A stretch of 64,000 nt of DNA, from the NCBI GenBank assembly GCA_030715135.1, contig JAUYVH010000001.1:620001-684000 (forward strand). Direction: 5' to 3'. Below are positions 1 through 9,070 of the stretch, piece by piece; within the stretch, counting starts at the first letter, position 1, and every line of letters starts with the position of its first letter. The position numbers and the translations under genes are program-made. This stretch comes from Keguizhuia sedimenti. GTDB taxonomy: Bacteria > Pseudomonadota > Gammaproteobacteria > Burkholderiales > Burkholderiaceae_D. The notes beneath the pieces were generated by a model that did no database searches, had not been told where the DNA came from, and was given only the letters and a program-made list of their open reading frames with translations.

Positions 1-199
1 GCGAGGCAGCCGGCAAATCGGCCAGCCTGTCGATCCAGGCAAGTTCACGTCCCTGTTTGTTTACGAGTGCAATGCCTTCATCGGGTGCTGCAATCGGGAA
101 TGCGCGGACAGGCACAACACCTTCGTGCACTTCAGCATCGTCCGGCGACGTAAACACCAGTCTTCCAAACGTATTGCGCGTCAGTTGAAACCGTTTCAT
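1..199 (-). CDS. DUF1854 family protein, cyanophycin-associated (3' part cut by window edge)
   Basis: Reading the minus strand from an ATG at 199 gives an open frame starting MKRFQLTRNTFGRLVF that runs off the window start, so about 66 N-terminal residues are visible. The start overlaps the stop of the ABC gene by 4 bp (ATGA), which indicates translational coupling. The N-terminus (a sequence resembling a small all-beta protein with an EGxVPVRAFPI stretch) fits the DUF1854 family that accompanies cyanophycin genes in Burkholderiales; this family assignment is from memory of that gene neighbourhood and not from a search. No catalytic function is known to me. It is probably co-expressed with the ABC protein and divergent from the cyanophycin synthetases. 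Confidence 0.75.
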   Translation of the reverse strand, partial: MKRFQLTRNTFGRLVFTSPDDAEVHEGVVPVRAFPIAAPDEGIALVNKQGRELAWIDRLADLPAAS

Positions 200-2484
200 G
201 CTGTGCCTTCCTCCAACTCCGCGACCTGCACGCCGTAATCATTTTCCGCCTGGCGCTGCTGCGCCTGGTACAGGCGGTAGTAAGCGCCCTTGCGTGCCAG
301 CAATTCATCGTGCGATCCGATCTCGACGATCTGCCCGCCATCCAGCACAACCAGCCGGTCGGCCTGGCGCAGCGTGGACAGGCGGTGAGCGATGGCAATC
401 GTGGTGCGTCCTTTGACCAGGTTGTCGAGCGCTTTCTGGATCTCTTTTTCGGTGGTGGTGTCGACCGACGAGGTTGCCTCGTCCAGGATCAGGATTTGCG
501 GGTTGATCAGCAATGCGCGCGCAATCGAGATGCGCTGGCGCTCGCCGCCGGACAGGGTTTGTCCGCGCTCGCCGACCAGCGAGTCATAGCCGTGCGGCAG
601 CCGCAGGATGAATTCATGCGCATGCGCGGCGCGTGCGGCAGCGATGATTTCTTCTCGTGTGGCGTCCGGCTTGCCATAGGCGATGTTGTCGGCGATCGTA
701 CCGAAAAACAGGAATGGTTCCTGCAGCACCATGCCGATACGGCGCCGGTAGTCGGCGATCCGCAGGTTGCGGATGTCGATGCCGTCGACAGTGATCTCGC
801 CTTCGGATACATCGTAAAAACGGCAGATCAGGTTGACCAGCGTGCTCTTGCCGGAACCGCTGTGGCCGACCAGACCGATCATCTCGCCGGGTTTGATGTC
901 CAGGTTTAGGCCGCGGATCACCGAGCGGTTGCCGTAGCGGAAGCCGATGTTCCTGATCGCAATCCGGCCCTCGATGCGCTCCAGGTGCACCGGATTGCCC
1001 GGCTCCGGAACGCTCGATACATGGTCGAGGATGTCAAAGATGCGCTTGGCGCCGGCCGCCGCCTTTTGCGTGACCGACACGATGCGGCTCATGGAGTCCA
1101 GGCGCGTGTAAAAGCGGCCGATGTAGGCAAGGAATGCCGTCAGCACGCCCACCGTAATCTCTCCGCGCGAGACTTTCCAGATGCCGAACGCCCATACGAC
1201 CAGCAAACCGATTTCGGTCAGGAAGGTCACCGTCGGAGAAAACAGCGACCAGACCTTGTTGACGCGGTCGTTGATCTGCAGGTTGTGGCGATTGGCTTCG
1301 CGAAAGCGCTTGGCTTCCCGCGTTTCCTGGGCGAAGGCTTTGACCACGCGGATGCCGGGGATGGTGTCGGCCAGCACGTTGGTCACTTCCGACCAGATGC
1401 GGTCGATCTTTTCAAAACCGTGGCGCAGCTTGTCGCGCACCACGTGGATCATCCATGCAATAAAGGGCAGGGGCAGCAAGGTGACCAGCGCCAGCCACGG
1501 ATCGATCGAGAACAGGATCAGCGCCGTCATGACGATCATCAGGACATCGGTGGCGAAGTCGAGCAGGTGCAGCGACAGGAAAACGCAGATGCGGTCGGTC
1601 TCCGAGCCGATCCTTGCCATCAGGTCGCCGGTGCGCCGTCCGCCGAAATATTCGAGCGACATGCGCAGCAGGTGTTCGAAAGTCTCGGTGCGCAGGTCGG
1701 CGCCGATGCGCTCGCTCGCCAGGGCCAGAATATAGGTGCGGCCCCAGCCGAGTATCCATGCCAGGAGTGCCGCGCCGAACAGGCCGCTCAGGTAAAGCGA
1801 AACCAGCTTGATGTCGATGGGAGCTCCGTTCTGATAAGGAATCAGCACATTGTCCATCAAGGGCATGGTCAGGTAAGGCGGAACCAGCGTGGCGGCCGTG
1901 GAAGCCAGCGTGAGCAGGAAGCCGAGCAGCAGTTGTCCCTTGTAAGGCTTGGCAAAACGCCACAGCCGGAACAGTGTCCAGGTCGAAGGCGGCGTGTGGA
2001 TCTCCGTCGCGCATACGGCACACTCTTCCTGGTCGGGATCGAACGGCGCCTTGCAGCGCGGGCAGGCCTGCTCCTTTGGCAAAGCGGGTTGCGCGCCATG
2101 GACCACGACTTCGCATTGCGCCTGGAATGCATCGATGACGCGCAATGCTTCCGGATTGTGGCCAAGCGTGTAACGCCATGAAGCCAGGCGCGCAGTATCA
2201 TCCTGCAAGTCGAGCGTTCCGACACCGCCATGATCGTGATGCACGAGCGAGAGGCCGGCACGGTATTGCCATTCCTGCCAGTTTGACTCGCCGCCCAGCC
2301 TGGCCAGGAGGCGCCGTGTCGTTACGACGACAATTCCTGAAGAAAACCGCAGGCTGGTATCGAGATCCAGCTCCATATGAGCGAGAATAGTCTCCCCGTC
2401 TTGCAGGCGGAACTCGACTTCGTGGTGCCAGGCGAGAGGCAGTGCGTGCTTTTTTGCCAACAACGCGGGAGATTCAATTTTCAT
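196..2484 (-). CDS. Cyanophycin-associated ABC transporter, TM and ATPase domains fused to an N-terminal domain
   Basis: A 762-residue half-transporter of the ABC exporter type. Residues 1-135 form an extra soluble domain; Cys141, Cys144, Cys155 and Cys158 (CPRC...CAVC) form a zinc-ribbon-like knuckle; about 175-460 hold the transmembrane domain; about 505-745 the ATPase domain. Walker A GHSGSGKST is at 540-548, the signature LSGGERQR at 644-651, Walker B ILILDE at 664-669, followed by the H-loop AHRLST. Exporter half-transporters normally lack the N-terminal domain and zinc ribbon, so this is a fusion. It is co-transcribed with the DUF1854 gene (4-bp overlap) and divergent from the two cyanophycin synthetases, which suggests a role in cyanophycin or Asp/Arg handling. 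The substrate cannot be read from sequence. Confidence 0.88.
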   Translation of the reverse strand: MKIESPALLAKKHALPLAWHHEVEFRLQDGETILAHMELDLDTSLRFSSGIVVVTTRRLLARLGGESNWQEWQYRAGLSLVHHDHGGVGTLDLQDDTARLASWRYTLGHNPEALRVIDAFQAQCEVVVHGAQPALPKEQACPRCKAPFDPDQEECAVCATEIHTPPSTWTLFRLWRFAKPYKGQLLLGFLLTLASTAATLVPPYLTMPLMDNVLIPYQNGAPIDIKLVSLYLSGLFGAALLAWILGWGRTYILALASERIGADLRTETFEHLLRMSLEYFGGRRTGDLMARIGSETDRICVFLSLHLLDFATDVLMIVMTALILFSIDPWLALVTLLPLPFIAWMIHVVRDKLRHGFEKIDRIWSEVTNVLADTIPGIRVVKAFAQETREAKRFREANRHNLQINDRVNKVWSLFSPTVTFLTEIGLLVVWAFGIWKVSRGEITVGVLTAFLAYIGRFYTRLDSMSRIVSVTQKAAAGAKRIFDILDHVSSVPEPGNPVHLERIEGRIAIRNIGFRYGNRSVIRGLNLDIKPGEMIGLVGHSGSGKSTLVNLICRFYDVSEGEITVDGIDIRNLRIADYRRRIGMVLQEPFLFFGTIADNIAYGKPDATREEIIAAARAAHAHEFILRLPHGYDSLVGERGQTLSGGERQRISIARALLINPQILILDEATSSVDTTTEKEIQKALDNLVKGRTTIAIAHRLSTLRQADRLVVLDGGQIVEIGSHDELLARKGAYYRLYQAQQRQAENDYGVQVAELEEGTA

Positions 2485-2776
2485 TCAAGCGGAACGGTAA
2501 TTCAGGAGCCGCGTTGCATTCAATGAAAGACAACGCGTCTTTTAACTGGTTAGAGAGGAAAATTTCGACTTGTGAATCGAAATGCAGCGCTTTGTCGGCG
2601 CTAAGTATATCAACAGGCTTCAGCAGGCGCGACGACTGGATTCGTTTGCTTACACTGTTTGCGACAATTTTTTTCTTACTTAGGTAAACTAAGCGCCCTT
2701 TTGATGCGTTAAACGCGGAGCCGGTTGCAATTGTTGCACTTTTGCCCGCCACTATACGCTCTATCATCATTCCTAC
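2485..2776. promoter_or_regulatory. Divergent promoter region between the ABC operon and the cyanophycin synthetases
   Basis: These 292 bp separate divergent transcription units and so must carry both promoters. The stretch around 2650-2695 is AT-rich and contains a short dyad (cttag-gtaaa-ctaag, about 2679-2693). No confident -35/-10 pair was identified and no clear Shine-Dalgarno precedes the ATG at 2777. Confidence 0.4.
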
Positions 2777-4957
2777 ATGAAGACCAAAAAGACCATCAAG
2801 GTCATCAACACGACATTTCTGCGCGGGCCCAGCATCTGGACATACCGTCCCAGCATTGAAGCATGGATCGACATCGGCGATCTCGAGGATGCGCCATCGA
2901 ACACGATTCCCGGTTTTTACGAACGCCTGACCGCCTGGCTGCCGACCCTGGTCGAGCACCGCTGCGGCGTCGGCGAGCGCGGCGGCTTCCTGGAGCGCCT
3001 GCGAGAAGGCACCTGGCCGGCGCACATCATGGAACACGTGATGATCGAGCTGCAGAACCTGGCCGGCATCCCGTCCGGCTTCGGCAAGGCGCGCTCGACA
3101 TCGCAGCGCGGCCTCTACAAGCTGGTCGTCCGGGTGCCGTACGAAGAAGTCGGCCATGCCTCCCTGGCTGCGGCGCGCGATCTAGTGATGGCGGTGATCG
3201 AGGACCAGCCTTTCGACGTGGCGCAAGCCGTACAAGGCTTGCGCGACATTGCTGAATCGTTCGGGCTCGGCCCCAGCACAGCCTGCATCGTCGATGCCGC
3301 CTATGCCCGCCGCATTCCTTTCATCCGCCTCAACGAAGGCAACCTGGTCCAGATCGGCTACGGCGCGCGCCAGCGACGCATCTGGACTGCCGAAACTGAC
3401 CAGACCAGCGCGATTGCCGAAGGCATTTCCAGCGACAAGGATCTGACCAAGCGGCTGCTCGCCTCCTGCGGCGTCCCGGTTCCCGAGGGCCGGATCGTCA
3501 CCAGTCCGGAAGATGCCTGGGAAGCCGCACAGGAAATCGGTACGCCGGTGGTGGTCAAGCCGTCGGACGGCAACCACGGGCGCGGCGTGTCCCTGGACTT
3601 GTATCAGCAAGCGGAAATCGAATCGGCCTACCGCGTCGCGCAGCAAGAAGGCAGCGAAGTCATTGTAGAAAAATACATCCGCGGCTATGAGCACCGCTTC
3701 CTGGTGGTCGGCGGACGGCTGTCGGCAGCCGTGCAGGGCAAACCGCTTTTCGTCATCGGCGATGGCGTCTCGACAGTTGTCCAGTTGATCGACAGCCAGA
3801 TCAATACCGATCCGCGCCGCGGCGTAGCAGAGGATTGTCCGCTTGGCCTGGTCTCGCTCGACGAGGACCCGGTGGTGCGGCTGGAAATCACCCGGCAGGG
3901 CTTAACCCCGGACTCGGTGCCGCCAAAAGGCCAATCCGTGCTGATCCAGCGCAACGGCAACCATGCCAGCGACGTCACCGACCTCGTGCATCCCAAGGTA
4001 GCGGCCGTCGCTTCGCTGGCAGCCCGCGTCGTCGGCCTGGATATCGCGGGCATCGACCTGCTGGCGGAAGACATCTCGCGCCCGCTGGACGAGCAGGGCG
4101 GCGCGATCGTCGAAGTCAATGCCGGCCCGGGTTTGCTGATGCACCTGAAGCCTGCCGAAGGGCAGGCGCGCATGGTCGGCCGCGACATCGTGGACCATCT
4201 GTTCGCCGAAGACCAGAACGGCCGCATCCCCATCGTCGGCATCGCCGGCTCGCGCGGAAAGACCATGGTTGCGCGCCTGACGGCCCGCATGATCGGACTG
4301 CAGGGCACCTATGTCGGCCTCGCATGCAGCGACGGCTTCTATCTGAAAAATCGCCGGGTCGAGCAGGGCGACTGCGCCAACTGGGACTCCGGGCAGCGCC
4401 TCCTGATCAATCGCTCGGTGCAGGCCGCCGTGATCGAAAACAGCAATCGGGCTATCCTGACCGAGGGCCTGGCTTACGACCGTTGCCTGGTAGGCGTGGT
4501 GACCAACATCGACCCGCAAGCCAGCCTGCCGGAGTTTTATATCGACAACGTGGACCAGCTGACCAATGTCGTGCGCACCCAGGTGGATGTGGTGCTGCCC
4601 GAGGGAGCCGCGGTACTCAATGCGGCCGACGAGCGGGTGGCCGGCATGGCCTCACTGTGCGACGGCGAAGTGATCTTCTTCTCTGCCGCAGCAGATCTGC
4701 CGGTCATCGCGGCGCACCGCGAGCAAGGCGGACGGGTCGTGTTCATGCGCAATGGCCAGATCGTCCTGGCAAGCGGCACGATGGAAACTGCAGTGATCGA
4801 CATTACCGGAATGCCCTGGACGGCAAATGGCCAGGCGCCGTTCGCCGAGAATATTCTCGCCGCGATCGGTGCCGCATGGGCCCTTGATGTCCCCATCGAC
4901 CTGATCCAGACCGGTATCGAGTTTTTCGATTATGACGGCGAAGCTGCAGTCAGATAA
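2777..4957 (+). CDS. Cyanophycin synthetase-like protein, short form (CphA'/CphA2-like)
   Basis: A 726-residue paralogue of the cyanophycin synthetase that follows. It has the N-terminal domain, an ATP-grasp domain (about residues 210-470, with the EVNAGPGLLMHL stretch near its end) and a Mur-ligase-like domain. The P-loop of the latter reads GSRGKTM (491-497) in place of the GTNGKTT of the full-length enzyme, and the protein stops at FFDYDGEAAVR, so the C-terminal Mur lobe is absent. CphA alternately adds Asp and Arg; the cyanobacterial CphA2 type, which also has an inactive and shortened Mur part, polymerises beta-Asp-Arg dipeptides. By analogy this gene may do the same or may support CphA; that is inference. 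It is 125 bp upstream of cphA on the same strand. Confidence 0.85.
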   Translation: MKTKKTIKVINTTFLRGPSIWTYRPSIEAWIDIGDLEDAPSNTIPGFYERLTAWLPTLVEHRCGVGERGGFLERLREGTWPAHIMEHVMIELQNLAGIPSGFGKARSTSQRGLYKLVVRVPYEEVGHASLAAARDLVMAVIEDQPFDVAQAVQGLRDIAESFGLGPSTACIVDAAYARRIPFIRLNEGNLVQIGYGARQRRIWTAETDQTSAIAEGISSDKDLTKRLLASCGVPVPEGRIVTSPEDAWEAAQEIGTPVVVKPSDGNHGRGVSLDLYQQAEIESAYRVAQQEGSEVIVEKYIRGYEHRFLVVGGRLSAAVQGKPLFVIGDGVSTVVQLIDSQINTDPRRGVAEDCPLGLVSLDEDPVVRLEITRQGLTPDSVPPKGQSVLIQRNGNHASDVTDLVHPKVAAVASLAARVVGLDIAGIDLLAEDISRPLDEQGGAIVEVNAGPGLLMHLKPAEGQARMVGRDIVDHLFAEDQNGRIPIVGIAGSRGKTMVARLTARMIGLQGTYVGLACSDGFYLKNRRVEQGDCANWDSGQRLLINRSVQAAVIENSNRAILTEGLAYDRCLVGVVTNIDPQASLPEFYIDNVDQLTNVVRTQVDVVLPEGAAVLNAADERVAGMASLCDGEVIFFSAAADLPVIAAHREQGGRVVFMRNGQIVLASGTMETAVIDITGMPWTANGQAPFAENILAAIGAAWALDVPIDLIQTGIEFFDYDGEAAVR

Positions 4958-5004
4958 TCGCTGAAAACCGCAAGCTCAAACTCAATGCAAAATTAAAGAA
5001 CGAA

Positions 5005-5062
5005 CGGCTGCAAAATCGAATTCGAATCGGATATTCCGAATCAGAGATTCATTTTGCAGCCG
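5005..5062 (+). promoter_or_regulatory. Inverted repeat / stem-loop upstream of cphA
   Basis: A perfect 12-bp inverted repeat, cggctgcaaaat at 5005-5016 and attttgcagccg at 5051-5062, encloses a 34-nt loop that itself has short dyads (gaattcgaatc). It sits in the gap between the two cyanophycin genes and ends 20 bp before the cphA ATG. There is no T-run, so it does not look like a classical intrinsic terminator; it could be an mRNA processing or attenuation hairpin that lets the two genes be expressed at different levels. Confidence 0.5.
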
Positions 5063-5082
5063 CTCAAACAAGGAAACACACC

Positions 5083-7653
5083 ATGGAAATATCGCGTGTC
5101 CGCGCTTTGCGCGGTCCTAATCTCTGGAGTCGGCATACGTCGATCGAAGCCGTCGTGTGCTGCACGGAGGCAGAGCGCAACATCAAGGCTCTGACGGGCT
5201 TCGAAGACAAGCTGCGCGAGCGCTTTCCCGCAATAAAACTGCTCGACCCCATCGGTCAGGACAATCCTTTTTCATTGGCGCATGCACTCGAAAGCGCAAC
5301 GCTTTACCTGCAGGCGCAGGCCGGCTGTCCGGTCACATTCGGCCGCACCGTCGAGACTGTCGAGCGCGCCACCTACCAGGTAGTGGTCGAATATACCGAA
5401 GAAGCGGTCGGACGACTTGCGCTGGAACTGGCCGAAGAACTTTGCCGCAGCGCACTCGAGGACACGCCGTTCGACCTGAAGCTTGCGCTCACGCGCTTGC
5501 GCGAGCTGGACGAAGACATTCGCCTCGGCCCCAGCACCGGATCCATCGTGCAGGCCGCGGTCGCGCGCGGCATTCCTTACCGCCGCCTGACCGAAGGCAG
5601 CATGGTGCAGTTCGGCTGGGGAAAGCGCCAGCTGCGCATCCAGGCAGCCGAGACCGGGTTCACCAGCGCGATCGCCGAATCCATTGCACAGGACAAGGAG
5701 CTGACCAAGAAACTGCTGCATGCCGCTGGCGTGCCTGTGCCGCATGGCAAAACCGTCTCCGATGCAGAAGCCGCATGGACGGCAGCCTGCGAGATCGGCT
5801 TGCCGGTCGTGATCAAGCCGCTCGACGGCAACCAGGGCAAAGGTGTTGCCGTCAACATGAAGACGCGCGAGGAAGTCATCGCGGCCTTCACCGCCGCCCA
5901 GACTTACGGCAGGGAAGTCATCATCGAGCGCTATCTCTCGGGCTACGATTTCCGCCTGCTGGTGGTGGGCGACAAGCTCATCGCCGCCGCACGCCGCGAG
6001 CCGGCGCAGGTGTTCGGCGACGGCGTGCAGTCCATCCGTGAACTGGTCGATGAAGTCAACCGCGATCCCTTGCGCGGCAGCGGCCACGCCACCCCATTGA
6101 CCAAGATCCCGATCGACGAGATTGCGCTGCATACCCTGGCCCAGCAAGGCTATACGGTGGACAGCGTTCCGCCCAAGGGCGCACGCGTGCCCCTGCGCGA
6201 CAATGCCAACCTTTCCACCGGCGGCACCGCAACCGACGTGACCGAAGACGTGCATCCCGAAATGGCTGCGCGCGCAGTCGAAGCCGCGCAGATGGTCGGC
6301 CTGGACATCGCCGGCATCGATATGGTGTGCGAGAGCGTCCTGCGTCCGCTGGAAGACCAGGGCGGCGGCATCGTCGAAGTCAATGCCGCGCCGGGTTTGC
6401 GCATGCACCTGAACCCGTCCTACGGCAAGGGCCGCGCGGTCGGCGAGGCTATCGTGTCCACCATGTTCGCAGACGGTGACGATGGACGCATTCCGCTTGT
6501 GGCAGTGGCCGGCACCAACGGCAAGACCACCACGGTCCGGCTGATTGCGCATATCCTCGGTGCCAAGCATGACTGCGTGGGCATGACGACCACGGACGGC
6601 GTGTACGTCGACAATGAACGCATCGACACCGGCGACTGCAGCGGCCCGCGCAGCGCGCGCAATATTCTGGGACATCCGGACGTGGATGCGGCGGTATTCG
6701 AAACCGCGCGCGGCGGTGTGCTGCGTGAAGGCCTGGGCTTTGACCGCTGCAACGTCGCCGTGGTCACGAACATCGGCATGGGCGACCATCTTGGCCTGAA
6801 CTTCATCACGACTGTCGAAGATCTGGCGGTGGTCAAGCGCGTGATCGTGCAAAACGTCGCGCCCACCGGAACCGCCGTGCTCAATGCCACCGACCCGAAC
6901 GTCGCCAACATGGCGTCTTCCTGCCCCGGCTCGGTCACCTACTTTGCAAAAGACAGCCATCATCCGGTACTCGCAACACATCGCGCGCAAGGAAAGCGCG
7001 TCGTCTACGTGGACGGCGATGCCATCGTCGCGGCAGAAGGAAAGAACCTGCACCGCATTCCGCTGGCGCAGATCCCGCTTACACGCAACGGCCAAATCGG
7101 CTTCCAGATCGACAACGCCATGGCCGCCATCGGCGCCGCCTGGGCACTCAATCTCGATTGGGAAATCGTTGAAGGCGCACTGCAAACCTTCGTCAATGAT
7201 GCTGCCACTGCGCCCGGCCGCTTCAACCTGTTCGACTATCGCGGCGCAACACTGATCGCCGACTACGGCCACAACCCTGACGCGATTGCCGCATTGGTCG
7301 CCGCAATCGACAGCATGCCCGCCAGGCGCCGCAGCGTGGTCATCAGCGGCGCGGGTGACCGCCGCGACGACGACATCCGCCGCCAGACCCAGATCCTGGG
7401 CGACGCGTTCGATGAAGTCATCCTCTACGAAGACCAGTGCCAGCGCGGGCGCAAGGACGGCGAGGTCGTCGCCTTGCTGCGTGAAGGCCTGCAGAACGCG
7501 AAGCGCACCACCTCTATCAAGGAGATCCGCGGTGAGTTCGTCGCAATCGATACGGCGCTGGCAGGATTATCCGAGGGCGACTTGTGCCTGATCCTGATTG
7601 ATCAGATTGATGAAGCGCTGGAGTACATTGGGAAGCGGGTGAGGGAGGCTTGA
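5083..7653 (+). CDS. cphA: Cyanophycin synthetase
   Basis: An 856-residue protein close to the usual 870-900 residues of bacterial CphA. It makes cyanophycin (multi-L-arginyl-poly-L-aspartate) by ATP-dependent addition of Asp to the backbone and Arg to the side chain. Order of domains: N-terminal domain (1-about 160), ATP-grasp (about 200-460; EVNAAPGLRMHL near its end), then a Mur-ligase-type domain with an intact P-loop GTNGKTT at 477-483 and the C-terminal lobe. The start at 5083 is preceded by AAGGAA at a suitable distance. A strong terminator follows at 7687. Cytoplasmic; the gene clusters with CphA', DUF1854 and the ABC protein. No cyanophycinase (CphB) is in the window. Confidence 0.95.
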   Translation: MEISRVRALRGPNLWSRHTSIEAVVCCTEAERNIKALTGFEDKLRERFPAIKLLDPIGQDNPFSLAHALESATLYLQAQAGCPVTFGRTVETVERATYQVVVEYTEEAVGRLALELAEELCRSALEDTPFDLKLALTRLRELDEDIRLGPSTGSIVQAAVARGIPYRRLTEGSMVQFGWGKRQLRIQAAETGFTSAIAESIAQDKELTKKLLHAAGVPVPHGKTVSDAEAAWTAACEIGLPVVIKPLDGNQGKGVAVNMKTREEVIAAFTAAQTYGREVIIERYLSGYDFRLLVVGDKLIAAARREPAQVFGDGVQSIRELVDEVNRDPLRGSGHATPLTKIPIDEIALHTLAQQGYTVDSVPPKGARVPLRDNANLSTGGTATDVTEDVHPEMAARAVEAAQMVGLDIAGIDMVCESVLRPLEDQGGGIVEVNAAPGLRMHLNPSYGKGRAVGEAIVSTMFADGDDGRIPLVAVAGTNGKTTTVRLIAHILGAKHDCVGMTTTDGVYVDNERIDTGDCSGPRSARNILGHPDVDAAVFETARGGVLREGLGFDRCNVAVVTNIGMGDHLGLNFITTVEDLAVVKRVIVQNVAPTGTAVLNATDPNVANMASSCPGSVTYFAKDSHHPVLATHRAQGKRVVYVDGDAIVAAEGKNLHRIPLAQIPLTRNGQIGFQIDNAMAAIGAAWALNLDWEIVEGALQTFVNDAATAPGRFNLFDYRGATLIADYGHNPDAIAALVAAIDSMPARRRSVVISGAGDRRDDDIRRQTQILGDAFDEVILYEDQCQRGRKDGEVVALLREGLQNAKRTTSIKEIRGEFVAIDTALAGLSEGDLCLILIDQIDEALEYIGKRVREA

Positions 7654-7686
7654 AGCAAGGCAGTTCCGTGCACAGAACCAATTAAT

Positions 7687-7726
7687 AAAAATGGCCACTT
7701 CCCTCTTGGGTTGCGGCCATTTTTTT
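7687..7726 (+). terminator. Rho-independent terminator after cphA
   Basis: The stem aaaaatggcc / ggccattttt closes around an 18-nt loop and is followed by a T-run (7719-7726). It lies 33 bp after the cphA stop codon. Confidence 0.85.
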
Positions 7727-7789
7727 GAAGCTTCATGCGTCACGTCCTGTAGAACGCATGTTGCAAATCAGGTTGCATTTGCATTTCAC

Positions 7790-7803
7790 TGTCCGCTATC
7801 GGC
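7790..7803. repeat. Left half of a REP-like palindrome, split by the insertion at 7801
   Basis: ctgtccgctatcgg matches the left half of the palindrome at 14805; the right half (ggccagaagccgac, 8011-8024) follows the inserted element. Confidence 0.55.
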
Positions 7804-8014
7804 TGATTGTGTTGAAAAAGTCTGACGGCAGCATTTTCTGGGCCATTGTTGAAGCGCGGTCATACGCTGTGCGAATCAATGCTCAACGGATCAAAGGTAC
7901 TGATCCATTTAATGAGTCAATAAGCTCTGATTTCATCCCATTTCTCGTCATTACGGTTTGGTCCTGAGGTTTTCGACGAAAGATTGCTTCTGGACTTTTT
8001 CAACACAATCGGCC
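7801..8014. mobile_element. Short insertion-like element (MITE or IS relic) with 22-bp terminal inverted repeats
   Basis: Termini at 7801-7822 and 7993-8014 are inverted copies of each other with one mismatch; the core gattgtgttgaaaaagtc (7805-7822) is perfectly matched by 7993-8010. The 170-bp interior has no credible ORF. The flanks, tgtccgctatcggc on the left and ggccagaagccgac on the right, join into the REP-like palindrome seen intact at 14805, so the element has split such a repeat. No family is assigned: the ends resemble those of some DDE-type insertion sequences, but I cannot name one. Confidence 0.6.
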
Positions 8015-8024
8015 AGAAGCCGAC

Positions 8025-8048
8025 GCCCGTTCCGATTGGAATGGGCGC
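8025..8048 (-). terminator. Hairpin downstream of the metallo-hydrolase gene
   Basis: The arms cgcccgttcc (8025-8034) and ggaatgggcg (8039-8048) pair with one G-T wobble around a 4-nt loop. It lies 7 bp beyond the stop of the minus-strand gene at 8055. A pronounced T-run is missing, so the call is moderate. Confidence 0.45.
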
Positions 8049-8054
8049 TATCGA

Positions 8055-8948
8055 TTAAAACTTCAGGATTTCGCCATCAGCAGGAATACGTACACGGTCC
8101 TGAATGCCATGCTGCTGGATATGTTCCCGCAGTTCCTTGCGGCTCAAGGTCATATGGTTGATGGCTTCCATATGGGAGGCGACGATGGTGGCACTTGGTG
8201 CTGCTTGCGCTGCATGCAGTACATCGTCCTTGCCCATGATGATGGATCCAGTGTAACCAACCAGGCGTGCATCGCCGGCGTTGAGGACGATTACATCCGG
8301 CTTGAACTTGGCCAATGTTTGATCAACTTCGTCGCGCCAAATGGTGTCACCAACCACGTAGACAGTTTTCGAGCCTGGTGCCTGGAAGACGATACCCATG
8401 GCCTGGCCCAGAAATTCCGCTACTTGCGTCTTGGCATACATCTCGTCGGTGCCGTGCTGTCCGCCTGTCTTGGTTAGACGCATGCCTTCAAACACCGTGT
8501 TATCGCCTACGATCCGGACATCGGTAAAGCCCTGTCCGCGAATGATCTTGGCATCTGCTTCGTGCTGCACAAACAAAGGGATGTTTTTAGGGATGAACTG
8601 GTTATTGCCACCGTCCCAATGGTCGAGGTGGGTATGACTGACGATCACCGCATCCACGCCTTTCATAAGGTCTTTGGCGGGCATAGGAAGCTCGACGAGG
8701 GGGTTGCGCCGTTCGCTGCGAAACGTTCCGTCAAAGCCAGGATAGGTCCCTTTCTTTGCAAGCAGAGGATCAAGCAGGAAGGTCTTGCCTGCGTAGTGGA
8801 TCTTTGCCGTGGCATTGCGGATTTGCTGTATTTGCACCGATTGTTTGGTTGATGTTGCGACGGCTTTTGTGGCTGCCTGTGCCGATAGGCCTACTGCTGC
8901 GAGGCTCAGAGAAATGGCGATGGCACGTATGGCTGTCATTGGCTGCAT
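8055..8948 (-). CDS. Secreted MBL-fold metallo-hydrolase (UlaG/RomA-like)
   Basis: A 297-residue protein with a cleavable signal peptide (hydrophobic stretch AISLSLAAVGLSAQA ending near residue 26). The metal-binding signature HTHLDH is at 105-110, with the DHWDGG continuation typical of UlaG-like members of the metallo-beta-lactamase superfamily. Family members hydrolyse lactones, phosphoesters or other bonds; the substrate here is unknown. The gene is divergent from a GlxA-type AraC regulator, an arrangement that often reflects local regulation. An alternative in-frame start is the Met at residue 4. Confidence 0.85.
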   Translation of the reverse strand: MQPMTAIRAIAISLSLAAVGLSAQAATKAVATSTKQSVQIQQIRNATAKIHYAGKTFLLDPLLAKKGTYPGFDGTFRSERRNPLVELPMPAKDLMKGVDAVIVSHTHLDHWDGGNNQFIPKNIPLFVQHEADAKIIRGQGFTDVRIVGDNTVFEGMRLTKTGGQHGTDEMYAKTQVAEFLGQAMGIVFQAPGSKTVYVVGDTIWRDEVDQTLAKFKPDVIVLNAGDARLVGYTGSIIMGKDDVLHAAQAAPSATIVASHMEAINHMTLSRKELREHIQQHGIQDRVRIPADGEILKF

Positions 8949-9070
8949 GTTGCTGCTCCAGGTATGTGGTTAATTGGTAGCAGCATTGTGGGCGTTGCGG
9001 TGTTAATCTAAAATTGACCCAAGCGCCAATTATCGAAACTTTTGGGCCATCGGTCCTGAACCATTGCATC

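Noticed and set aside
985-2181. Long plus-strand frame (398 codons) opposite the ABC transporter gene
   Set aside because: It is the antisense shadow of the transporter; composition is rich in Arg/His/Gln with no domain, and the minus-strand protein is complete with all motifs.
3835-4887. 350-codon plus-strand frame inside the first synthetase
   Set aside because: An Arg/Pro/Gly-rich alternative frame without domains; typical of high-GC coding DNA.
5272-7272. 666-codon minus-strand frame opposite cphA
   Set aside because: A GC-rich antisense shadow: Gly/Asp/His-rich, no recognisable fold, and the sense frame is a canonical CphA.
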